14,887 nucleotides of DNA from Persephonella sp. (GCA_027081375.1 JALWKR010000174.1:1-14887); one strand, 5' to 3'; positions 7,751 through 14,290 are shown, counted from the first letter of the stretch. Notes: generated from the letters alone by a model not told the origin. Numbers and translations: made by a program.

Positions 7751-8339
7751 GGATATAAAAAAGAATATAAAAGAACTTAAAAAGATAGGAGAAGGCTGGA
7801 GAGGTGTAGTTTACAGTGGATATTTGAATGGAGAAAAACTAGCTTTCAAAGTTCCTTCTGATCCTATTCATATTCCTGCAATACAAAAAGAAGGAATGAT
7901 TTTAGAAGAAGTGAATAAAAGGGGCATCGGTGGGCAGCTTGTTTTAAAGGGAAATGATTTTATAGCATATAGATTTATTGAAGGAAAACATTTTAAAGAT
8001 GTGATAAATAAAGAAAATGCTAAAAAGATATTTTCCCAGATATTAAATCAAGCAAGGGAACTTGACAAATTAGGTATAAGCAAAGATGAAATGCACAGAC
8101 CTCACAAAAATGTTCTTGTTGATGAAAATCTAAATGTTTATCTCATTGATTTTGAAAGAGCTAAAAAAACAGAAAATCTACAAAATGTAACCCAGTTTAT
8201 TCAGTATTTAATATCAGGAGGTTCAAATTATTATCTAATAAAAGATAAGAGGAAACTTATTGAGCTAGCAAGAGAATACAAAAAAAATATGACAGAAGAA
8301 AATTTTAAAAAAATAAAAGATTTTTTAAGATTTGATTGA
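7728..8339 (+). CDS. Small atypical Ser/Thr-kinase-like protein (archaeal COG2112-like)
   Basis: About 203 residues with a protein-kinase-like fold. The glycine-rich loop is GEGWRGVVY (residues 21-29), the ATP-binding Lys is K41 in LAFKV, a possible helix-C Glu is E55, and a hinge-like FIAYRFIEG lies at 79-86. The segment MHRPHKNVLV (122-131) followed by VYLIDFERAKK (137-147) stands where a kinase has HRDxxxxN and DFG. N128 and the metal-binding D141 are kept. The position of the catalytic HRD Asp is not Asp, and DFG is DFE. To my knowledge this pattern matches archaeal predicted kinases of COG2112. The start is uncertain: ATG 7728, ATG 7734 and an upstream TTG 7704 are all possible and none has a strong ribosome binding site. 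It overlaps the LOG-family gene by about 17-23 bases, suggesting coupled translation. The substrate is unknown. Confidence 0.68.
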   Translation: MNMKLNFEDIKKNIKELKKIGEGWRGVVYSGYLNGEKLAFKVPSDPIHIPAIQKEGMILEEVNKRGIGGQLVLKGNDFIAYRFIEGKHFKDVINKENAKKIFSQILNQARELDKLGISKDEMHRPHKNVLVDENLNVYLIDFERAKKTENLQNVTQFIQYLISGGSNYYLIKDKRKLIELAREYKKNMTEENFKKIKDFLRFD

Positions 8340-8405
8340 ACCAAGTATTTAGAATAAAATTTCAAAATAAAGATAAATAGAAATCAATAATATAAAGAGG
8401 GAAAG

Positions 8406-9998
8406 ATGAAACAGATAGGCTACTGCATTGGGACAACAAAACCCCATAGGGTTAATTTTATAACAGATGAGACTGTCAGAATTGGACAGTTTGTTTTATT
8501 GAAGTATGTAGAGGATGGAAATGAAAAAAGACTTCTTGGAATGATACAGAGGTTAGAGAGAGAAAATCCTTATCTATCTGAGGATATAAAAACTCCAGAA
8601 CAGGCTGAAAATATAAAGAAGTTTTCAAAAAAAGAAAATACAATAAAAGGAGATATAAATATTCTTGGGGAGATTATAGATGCTGGAGATGAGATATTTC
8701 TTCAAATTCCCAAAACTCCACCTCTTCCAGCTTCTGAAGTTTACGAAGCAGATCCTGAGATACTAAAAAAGGTTTTTGGAGCAAAGAGTAAAAAGTTTGT
8801 AAGGATAGGGAGACTTTTGTCTGAAAAGGAAGATGTACCAGTTTATATAAACATAGAACAGGTTGTTTTAAGACATTTAGCTGTTTTAGCTGTAACAGGG
8901 GCAGGAAAGTCTAACACTATATCTGTCTTGCTAAAAAATATCTTAAACCTAAATGGAACTGTTGTGGTTTTTGATTTTCACGGCGAATATGTAAAAAGTA
9001 AATTAACAAAGGATGGTAAAAAAGCAGTTAATATTATTGAACCTCTTATAAATCCTGCTCTTTTAAAAGCAAAAGAGTTTGCTTCTTTTATAGGTATTAA
9101 GCAAAATGCCTATGTTCAGTTTAGATACTTTAGAATTGCATTTGAACATCTTCTTAAAGAGTTGAAAGAAGAGAAGGGAGAAGACTGGCAGAGTTATATC
9201 TCTACCTCTGACTTTTTAGCGAGACTGAAAGAAACAATAGAAAGTATATCTGACCCTGATAGTGAATTAGGACAGAAGATAAAAGGTAGAACAAGAGATG
9301 ACTCTCTTTATGAAGTTTTAAACAAACTTGAGGATGTTGAGTTTGAACTTGGGCATATTATTAAGCTAGGGGTTCCACCTCTTATAGAAAGAATAAAACC
9401 AGGAATGGTTAATGTTATTGATTTTTCTGAGCTAGATGAAGATGTTGCTGATGCCATCGCTTCAAATATACTAAGAAGAAGTTTAGAGGAGAGAAAGAAA
9501 GCTGTCAGAAGTGGAGATAGTAAGCTTCCATTTCCTCTCCTTATTGTTATAGAAGAAGCACATATATTAGCAGGGGAGAAGAGAAATACAGAGTCTAAAT
9601 ACTATATTGCAAGGATTGCAAGGGAAGGTAGAAAGTTTGGACTTGGTCTTGCAATAGTAACTCAAAGACCTAAAGGACTAGATAAAGAAATTCTCTCTCA
9701 GATGAACAACATGATTATATTAAAACTTGTTGAACCTGAAGACCAGAAACATGTTCAAAGGGCAAGTGAAAGTCTATCTCAGGAACTTATGGATTATCTC
9801 CCAAGTTTAAACCCTGGAGAAGGAATTATTATTGGAAATATGACAAAAATTCCTCTTTTAGTAAAGATAGATAAAGCAGAAGAAAAAATTGAAGGAAACG
9901 ATATAGATGTAATCGGAGAATGGTCTAAAGTGCAAACAAAAAAAGAACTTCCACCTCTTGGTATAGATGAGATAGATGAGATATTAGAAGAAATTTAA
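8406..9998 (+). CDS. HerA-like hexameric ATPase/DNA translocase
   Basis: A 530-residue ATPase of the HerA/FtsK branch (DUF87). An N-terminal beta-rich HAS-barrel-like region spans about residues 1-110. It is followed by Walker A VTGAGKSN (163-170, K168) and Walker B PLLIVIEEAH (377-386, E383/E384). Then come IAREGRKFGLGLAIVTQRP (401-422, the sensor and putative arginine-finger region) and a C-terminal segment with LNPGEGIIIG (468-477). Archaeal HerA is a hexameric DNA pump that works with the nuclease NurA in end resection. Related bacterial proteins occur in Aquificota and also in some defence modules. No nurA-like gene lies beside it here. GAGGG precedes the ATG by 5 bases. It follows the kinase-like gene by 66 bases and precedes the YqaA-type gene by 39, so cotranscription is likely. 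Confidence 0.85.
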   Translation: MKQIGYCIGTTKPHRVNFITDETVRIGQFVLLKYVEDGNEKRLLGMIQRLERENPYLSEDIKTPEQAENIKKFSKKENTIKGDINILGEIIDAGDEIFLQIPKTPPLPASEVYEADPEILKKVFGAKSKKFVRIGRLLSEKEDVPVYINIEQVVLRHLAVLAVTGAGKSNTISVLLKNILNLNGTVVVFDFHGEYVKSKLTKDGKKAVNIIEPLINPALLKAKEFASFIGIKQNAYVQFRYFRIAFEHLLKELKEEKGEDWQSYISTSDFLARLKETIESISDPDSELGQKIKGRTRDDSLYEVLNKLEDVEFELGHIIKLGVPPLIERIKPGMVNVIDFSELDEDVADAIASNILRRSLEERKKAVRSGDSKLPFPLLIVIEEAHILAGEKRNTESKYYIARIAREGRKFGLGLAIVTQRPKGLDKEILSQMNNMIILKLVEPEDQKHVQRASESLSQELMDYLPSLNPGEGIIIGNMTKIPLLVKIDKAEEKIEGNDIDVIGEWSKVQTKKELPPLGIDEIDEILEEI

Positions 9999-10037
9999 TC
10001 CAAAAAATCTATATAAAAAAATTGAAGGAAGTTTATA

Positions 10038-10508
10038 ATGTTTGAAGCTTTAAAACAGTGGGCAGAAGAAGTTGTTGCTGATTACGGATATTTAGGGATT
10101 TTTATTATTTCTTTTACAGAAAGTATTATACAACCTGTTCCTCCTGACCCTTTTATTACAGGTGGAACGGCTTTTGGTCTTGTTCCCGTATATGCTGCCT
10201 TAATTGCAGCTTTTGGGAGTGTTCTTGGGGGTTTAGTTGGATACTTTCTTGGAAAGTTTTTAGGAGAGCCTATAGTCAAAAAATTTGTAAGTGAAAAATA
10301 TTACGAAAAAGGAGAAATACTATTTAGAAAATACGGTATATGGGCTGTTATTATTGCTGGAATAACACCGATACCTTTTAAGGTTATATGCTGGATGGCT
10401 GGAATTTTTGAAATGCCTGTTTTGGGATTTTTACTTGCTGCATTTATTGGAAGATTTCCACGATTTTTATTTATGGCATTTTTTGGGCAATGGCTTGGAA
10501 GCCTATGA
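10038..10508 (+). CDS. YqaA/DedA-type (VTT-domain) membrane protein
   Basis: A 156-residue integral membrane protein resembling the YqaA branch of the SNARE-associated/DedA superfamily. Hydrophobic segments lie near residues 17-45, 50-75, 100-115 and 125-150. Recognisable family features are FTESIIQPVPPDPFITGG (about 26-43), the glycine-rich GSVLGGLVGYFLGKFLGEP, and TPIPFKVICWMAGIFEMP with a following IGRFPRF. Relatives are thought to act in lipid flipping or membrane homeostasis, but a specific role here is not established. GAAGGAAG (10024-10031) precedes the ATG. The stop TGA overlaps the ATG of the small zinc-type protein gene (ATGA, 10505-10508), a classic coupling arrangement. Confidence 0.8.
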   Translation: MFEALKQWAEEVVADYGYLGIFIISFTESIIQPVPPDPFITGGTAFGLVPVYAALIAAFGSVLGGLVGYFLGKFLGEPIVKKFVSEKYYEKGEILFRKYGIWAVIIAGITPIPFKVICWMAGIFEMPVLGFLLAAFIGRFPRFLFMAFFGQWLGSL

Positions 10509-10675
10509 AAAAGGTGAACTGTTATAAATGTGAGTATTTTTATATAACGTGGGATAAAAACTTTCCCTATGGGTGTAAAGCTTTTGGTTTCAAAAGTAGA
10601 TTAATACCGTCTATTGAAGTAAAAAAGGCATCAGGAAAAGAGTGTCTTTCTTTTAAAGAAAAAAGAAGAGGTTAG
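10505..10675 (+). CDS. Small conserved four-cysteine (probably zinc-binding) protein
   Basis: A 56-residue protein with C6-x2-C9 (NCYKCEYF), C24 in FPYGCKAFGFKS, and C47 in SGKECLSF. This spacing suggests one structural zinc or other metal site. The pattern resembles short uncharacterised proteins in other bacteria that are sometimes annotated only as hypothetical. The function is unknown. I chose the ATG at 10505 because it overlaps the upstream stop as ATGA and has GGAAG just before it. An in-frame ATG at 10490 would add five residues (MAWKP). Its stop shares four bases (TTAG, 10672-10675) with the convergent flgF-like gene, and no terminator separates them. Confidence 0.7.
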   Translation: MKKVNCYKCEYFYITWDKNFPYGCKAFGFKSRLIPSIEVKKASGKECLSFKEKRRG

Positions 10676-11388
10676 GCTCTTCCTATCTCATTTGCTTTTT
10701 GTTCCATACTATCTAAACTTCTCATCAAAGTTCCATATATTTCAAATCTTCTTTGAGCTTTTATAAGGTTTATCATCTCTTTAACAGGATTTACATTTGA
10801 TTTTTCAAGATATCCTTGACTAATTATTACTTCTGCAGGGATTTCATTGCTGTTAGGTTTATAGTAGGTTTCCCCAACTGGTTTAACATCTACAAAGTTA
10901 GATATTTTTATAGTTGCTACCAGCTCACCATTTTGATATATTTCCCCAAATTCATTAATTGATAAGTTTTCTGTGGTTTCCAATTGAATTTTATTTCCTG
11001 CATCATCTAAAAGATAGTTACCACGAGCATCAACAATATAACCTTCAGAGTCTAAGAAAAAATGCCCATTTCTTGAATAAACAATACCATTAGGAGTTTG
11101 AATATTAAAAAATCCATCTCCCTGTATAGCTAAATCTAAAGGTTCATCTGTTTTTTCTAAAACTCCCTGTGATAAAACAACAGGAGAATCTTCAAATCTA
11201 GGAAATACAAATAAATCTTTAGTATCTCCTTTATTTTTAGGTATATACTGGCTCATCTCTTTGAGAAGAATTTTTTTAAATCCTGGAGTATCTACATTTG
11301 CTATATTGTTAGTAGTAATATTAAGTTCCTCTAACGCTCTCTCTCCTCCAGAGGCTAGAACATATATAGGTTGAAAATTAACAGCCAT
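10672..11388 (-). CDS. flgF: Flagellar rod protein, FlgF-like
   Basis: A 238-residue member of the FlgF/FlgG rod family, secreted through the flagellar export apparatus to build the axial rod. The N-terminal rod signature ITTNNIANVDTPGFKK (about residues 24-39) and the C-terminal helix GYLEKSNVNPVKEMINLI (about 192-209) are clear. The central domain has LAIQGDGFFNIQTPNG (about 86-101) and YSRNGHFFLD. The NVNPVKEM form of the C-terminal motif and the short length favour FlgF over FlgG (NVNVVEEM, about 260 residues), but the paralogs are close. It is the last gene of the fliG-fliM-fliN transcript, starting 23 bases after fliN with GGGAGAG upstream. Ending a switch operon with a rod gene is unusual. 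The 3' end overlaps the convergent four-cysteine gene by four bases. Confidence 0.75.
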   Translation of the reverse strand: MAVNFQPIYVLASGGERALEELNITTNNIANVDTPGFKKILLKEMSQYIPKNKGDTKDLFVFPRFEDSPVVLSQGVLEKTDEPLDLAIQGDGFFNIQTPNGIVYSRNGHFFLDSEGYIVDARGNYLLDDAGNKIQLETTENLSINEFGEIYQNGELVATIKISNFVDVKPVGETYYKPNSNEIPAEVIISQGYLEKSNVNPVKEMINLIKAQRRFEIYGTLMRSLDSMEQKANEIGRA

Positions 11389-11411
11389 ATTTCCACTCTC
11401 CCTTTTTTTTA

Positions 11412-11930
11412 CTATTCGAAGTCTTCAGTAAATAACCTTAGCCTTTCCTGAGCTGTTATTATGTTAGTTATTCTTATCGCAAAATTGTTATCAACAGTAT
11501 AAAGTTCTCCTTTTGCTACTAACCTTCCGTTTATTTTTAGATCAACAGGCTGTTCTATAAGTTTGTCAAGTTCAACAATAGAGTTTGGAGCAAGTCTTAA
11601 GATCTCCTCTAGAGGTAGTTCTGTCTGTCCTATTTCAACAGAAACTTCAAGGGGAATATCCATAAATATCTCAAGTTTTTCATCTCCTTTTGCCAAACTT
11701 TCAGTTTCTTTTGAATCTGATATAACTTCTTCAGTTAAATTCTCTTCTACAGGTTCAACCTCTTCAGCAGCTTTTGCCCATTCTTCAGCTAATTTTTCTT
11801 GATCTACTTCTTCTGTCTCCTCTTGCGAACTTTCTGCCATACTAGCCCACTCTTCAGCAAGTTTATCCTGATCTACCTCTTCCTGAGATTGTTCTTCTAT
11901 ATTTTCTTCAGGGTTTTTATTTTCTTCCAT
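11412..11930 (-). CDS. fliN: Flagellar motor switch protein FliN
   Basis: A 172-residue C-ring protein. The SpoA domain occupies about residues 85-160, with the core features IFMDIPLEVSVEIGQTELPL, LAPNSIVELDKLIEQPVDL and INGRLVAKGELYTVDNNFAI, then IRITNII. This domain assembles with FliM at the base of the rotor and helps dock export components. The N-terminal 80 residues are strongly acidic and contain a tandem duplication: EEVDQDKLAEEWASMAE (17-33) and EEVDQEKLAEEWAKAAE (40-56). Typical FliN carries only one such EEWA-type element, which makes this N-terminus longer than that of classical FliN (about 110-137 residues). GAGGAG, which also encodes the last residues of FliM, lies 5 bases before the ATG; the FliM stop is one base upstream, so translation is coupled. 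Confidence 0.9.
   Translation of the reverse strand: MEENKNPEENIEEQSQEEVDQDKLAEEWASMAESSQEETEEVDQEKLAEEWAKAAEEVEPVEENLTEEVISDSKETESLAKGDEKLEIFMDIPLEVSVEIGQTELPLEEILRLAPNSIVELDKLIEQPVDLKINGRLVAKGELYTVDNNFAIRITNIITAQERLRLFTEDFE
11763..11882 (-). repeat. Tandem internal repeat in the FliN N-terminus
   Basis: Two copies of a 17-residue acidic element (residues 17-33 and 40-56) differ at three positions and are offset by 23 codons. The matching DNA copies have diverged at synonymous sites, so the duplication is not very recent. Confidence 0.7.
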
Positions 11931-11931
11931 A

Positions 11932-12909
11932 TTACTCCTCTTCCACTGAGTTGTTACTTTCTATAAATTTTGTAATCATAGCAGCATATTTTTTGTCTAC
12001 CTTACCAAGTTTAGCCATAAATTTTTTCTTATCTTCAACATAAAGAGGCAGTTCATCCTCTTTGCTTACATCAAGTTTAATCTCTGTTCCTACGTCCCAA
12101 GATAAGATATCTCTTACTTTAAATGTTTTTTTAGCTAACTCTAACGTTAGAACCAATTTTAAACTTAGCATTTTATTAACTAAATTTTCTCTCCATACTG
12201 GATCTTCAGTTAAAGGAGATTGGGAGTAAACTATATCTTTAATAGGCATAAACATTCCTTGTGGAAAAACAAAGAAAAATGGAGCTTCATATCCTCCAAT
12301 ATCTAAGCTACATTCCACAACGATTATCTTTTCATTTGGAGATACAATTTTCGCAAGGCTTGGGTTTAGCTCAATAGAGATAAGTTCTATATCAACAGGA
12401 TATAAACTCTCCCAAACCTTTTCAAAATTTTTCAAGATTGTATCAACAAAATCCTGAACTATTTTCATTTCAAGCTTTGTAAATTCTCTTCCTTCTACCT
12501 TGAATGGCTTTGCAGGACCTCCAAATAAAACGCTTATAACGGTGAAAACAAGCCTTGAATCTATTATAAGGAGTGCATTTTCTTTTAGAGGTTTCATAGA
12601 AAATATAGAAAAACTTGCAGGTAAAGGAATTTTCATCATAAAAGGATTAAACCTTGTTATATACATATTGTCCTTTGAAACCATTCCTATATCATGAACA
12701 ATTTTACGTACATCCTCCCTAAAGGCCTTTATCCATCTTTCAAAAATCATATCAAGGCCTGGAAGACCACCTTTTTTTATATGCTCTACTTCAGAGAAAT
12801 CAAATGGTTTTGCAGAAGTAGAAGACTCTTCCTTTTCTTCTTTTTCCTCACTCTCCCCACCACCAAGTAATGCATCTATCTCTTCTTGAGATAGGAACTC
12901 TTCAGACAA
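11932..12909 (-). CDS. fliM: Flagellar motor switch protein FliM
   Basis: A 325-residue rotor protein linking FliG to FliN. The N-terminal FLSQEEIDALLGGG (residues 5-18) is the CheY-binding peptide. An acidic linker (19-33) follows. The middle domain (about 45-235) includes GLPGLDMIFERWIKAFRED and the LFGGPAKPF loop (128-136). The C-terminal SpoA domain (about 245-320) binds FliN. The length is normal. The start is TTG at 12909: AGGAGG lies 7 bases upstream and no ATG exists before residue 54, which is inside the conserved region. The gene starts 54 bases after the fliG stop and ends one base before fliN. Retention of the CheY-binding motif implies a switching signal, although no chemotaxis gene is visible here. 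Confidence 0.92.
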   Translation of the reverse strand: MSEEFLSQEEIDALLGGGESEEKEEKEESSTSAKPFDFSEVEHIKKGGLPGLDMIFERWIKAFREDVRKIVHDIGMVSKDNMYITRFNPFMMKIPLPASFSIFSMKPLKENALLIIDSRLVFTVISVLFGGPAKPFKVEGREFTKLEMKIVQDFVDTILKNFEKVWESLYPVDIELISIELNPSLAKIVSPNEKIIVVECSLDIGGYEAPFFFVFPQGMFMPIKDIVYSQSPLTEDPVWRENLVNKMLSLKLVLTLELAKKTFKVRDILSWDVGTEIKLDVSKEDELPLYVEDKKKFMAKLGKVDKKYAAMITKFIESNNSVEEE

Positions 12910-12963
12910 GAACTTTCCTCCTATTTTTATATAGAAAGCTTATCGTTTGTTGTTGTATTTTTA

Positions 12964-14007
12964 TTAAACCATTTCTTCTCCGGCACCATATTCAATGATA
13001 CCCTTTTCTATAAGGCTCTTAATTGTAGCTATAATTTTCTTTCTAGCCTTTTCAACATCTGATTTTTTAACAGGCCCTAAAACTTCCATATCCTCTAAGA
13101 ACATTTGAGCAGCCCTTTTTGACATATTTGATAGGAATTTATCTAATATTTCCTGTGGAGCTCCTTTTAGTGCAATAAGCAGGTCGTTTTTATCAACAAC
13201 CTTGAGAATCTCAATAATAGCCCTGTTATCCAGCTTAACAATATCTTCAAATTTAAACATTCTTTCTTCTATTGCATCTGCAAGAGAAGCATTCTCTTTT
13301 CTGATTTCATCAAGTATCTCTTGGGTTAACTCTTTAGGTAAGATATTAACAATTTCAGCTGCTACATCTATACCACTTACACTTTCTTCTTTACTTGCAC
13401 CTATAGTCATTAGCTCTTCTTCAAGGGTATCTGCAACTACTTTTACCATGTCGTAAGATATCTTTTCTATAGAAGCTATTCTCTTTATCACTTCTTCCTG
13501 AAGATTTGTTACCCCTAGACGCTTTGGTAGATACTGTATAACTTCAGCTGCTTTCATAGGACTAAGTTGAGAAAGTATCAATGCTATAACCTGAGGGTGC
13601 TCATTTTTTAGCATATTAGCTATAAATTTAGGATCCATCTTTTCAAGTTCTCTAAAAATGGCCTTTCCTTCTTCAGCAGAAAGGGTTTCTGTTAACAGTT
13701 TTTCAAGTTTATCAGGAGGAAGTGCCTTCTCTAAAACCTTTTTAATATTTTCAGGAGCAATTTTTAGTGGAGTGAGCTCTTTTAAAGTATCATATGCTTC
13801 TTCTAAAACAGATTTTGCTAGTTCTTTAGAAGGAGTTTCTATTGTAAGTATCTGTTTTACTAACTTTTCAATTTCGTGCTCTTTTAAATATCTAAATATT
13901 TTTGCAGCTTCTTCTTCAGGAAGAAGAGATAATAAAATAGCTGCTTTTTCAGGTCCTTTTAAACTTTTTACATCTTTATTGTTATTTCCTTTATTGTTTT
14001 CTGGCAC
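12964..14007 (-). CDS. fliG: Flagellar motor switch protein FliG
   Basis: A 347-residue rotor protein that contacts the MS ring (FliF), FliM and the stator. The N-terminal domain begins LKGPEKAAILLSLLPEEEAA (residues 16-35). The middle domain has the EHPQ motif (136-139, in LKNEHPQVIALILSQL). The MFKF motif (250-253) marks the C-terminal domain. The torque helix region DLLIALKGAPQEILDKFL (275-292) is followed by NMSKRAAQMF (294-303). The charge pattern resembles E. coli FliG, supporting a functional rotor. The start is GTG at 14007, with AGGA about 8 bases upstream; no ATG lies near. It is the first gene of the minus-strand flagellar transcript and has a strong promoter at 14061-14089. Confidence 0.93.
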   Translation of the reverse strand: MPENNKGNNNKDVKSLKGPEKAAILLSLLPEEEAAKIFRYLKEHEIEKLVKQILTIETPSKELAKSVLEEAYDTLKELTPLKIAPENIKKVLEKALPPDKLEKLLTETLSAEEGKAIFRELEKMDPKFIANMLKNEHPQVIALILSQLSPMKAAEVIQYLPKRLGVTNLQEEVIKRIASIEKISYDMVKVVADTLEEELMTIGASKEESVSGIDVAAEIVNILPKELTQEILDEIRKENASLADAIEERMFKFEDIVKLDNRAIIEILKVVDKNDLLIALKGAPQEILDKFLSNMSKRAAQMFLEDMEVLGPVKKSDVEKARKKIIATIKSLIEKGIIEYGAGEEMV

Positions 14008-14060
14008 GATTCTTTTCCTAAATTGTAATCTTATTACTAACAGAAAACTCTGATTTTTAT

Positions 14061-14089
14061 ATTATATGGTATAGATTTTGATTTGTAAA
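14061..14089 (-). promoter_or_regulatory. Sigma-70-type promoter of the fliG operon
   Basis: Read on the minus strand, TTTACA (14089-14084) and a perfect TATAAT (14066-14061) are separated by exactly 17 bases, the best promoter match in the window. Transcription should start near 14054, leaving a leader of about 46 bases before the GTG start of fliG. No sigma-28 or sigma-54 consensus was seen there, which suggests housekeeping control of the switch genes. Confidence 0.75.
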
Positions 14090-14101
14090 AAGATTTTACA
14101 A
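14083..14101. promoter_or_regulatory. Perfect dyad over the fliG -35 box, putative operator
   Basis: TTGTAAAA, a 3-base AGA centre, then TTTTACAA forms a perfect 8-3-8 inverted repeat. It contains the whole -35 hexamer of the fliG promoter (14084-14089) in one arm. This is a position where a dimeric regulator would compete with RNA polymerase. No regulator can be named from sequence. Confidence 0.5.
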
Positions 14102-14104
14102 GGG

Positions 14105-14130
14105 AACCTCCCATACGGGAGGTTTTTTTT
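14105..14130 (+). terminator. Strong intrinsic terminator, plus orientation
   Basis: AACCTCCC, a 4-base ATAC loop, then GGGAGGTT followed by T bases through 14130 is a textbook intrinsic terminator for plus-strand transcription. No plus-strand gene precedes it. On the minus strand the same hairpin follows directly after the small gene at 14129-14266 but lacks a U tract (TTCCC), so it would be weak there. It may block antisense transcripts coming from the fliG side, or end an unrecognised plus-strand RNA. Confidence 0.85.
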
Positions 14131-14266
14131 AGTGAGACATTCTAGATAGTTTCCAGAAGTGAAGACCTAAGATAATAAATCTATAAAGCTGGAAGAAAAT
14201 ATTTTTTCTTTTTTTTCTATCTGCCTCTGTAAAAACAAATTTTGCAGTTACTTTATGTCTTGGCAT
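14129..14266 (-). CDS. Small basic protein of 45 residues after the SQR-family gene
   Basis: The frame runs from an ATG at 14266 to a TAA at 14131-14129. GGAGG (14279-14275) lies 8 bases before the ATG, a very good ribosome binding site. The gene starts 24 bases after the stop of the SQR-family gene on the same strand, so the two are probably cotranscribed. The protein begins MPRHKVTAKFVFTEADRKKR, followed by an aromatic, hydrophobic stretch (NIFFQLYRFIILGLHFWKL, residues 22-40) and a short basic tail. It has eleven Lys/Arg and only two acidic residues, with no Cys. The hydrophobic part could be a short membrane-associated or amphipathic helix. I do not recognise the family. The position suggests a link to the sulfide-oxidising enzyme, but that is inference. 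Confidence 0.68.
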   Translation of the reverse strand: MPRHKVTAKFVFTEADRKKRKNIFFQLYRFIILGLHFWKLSRMSH

Positions 14267-14290
14267 TTTTGTTACCTCCAAAAATTTTAA

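Noticed and set aside
10082..10279. Minus-strand frame opposite the YqaA-type gene
   Set aside because: Antisense of a conserved membrane protein; the Pro/Lys-rich product is an artefact of complementing Gly/Phe codons.
11563..11802. 79-codon plus-strand frame opposite fliN
   Set aside because: Serine-rich product created by the Glu-rich fliN region read in antisense; no ribosome binding site or motif.
13658..14053. 131-codon plus-strand open frame opposite fliG
   Set aside because: Ser/Phe-rich product without recognisable motifs, fully antisense to the clearly conserved FliG; a shadow of its codon use.
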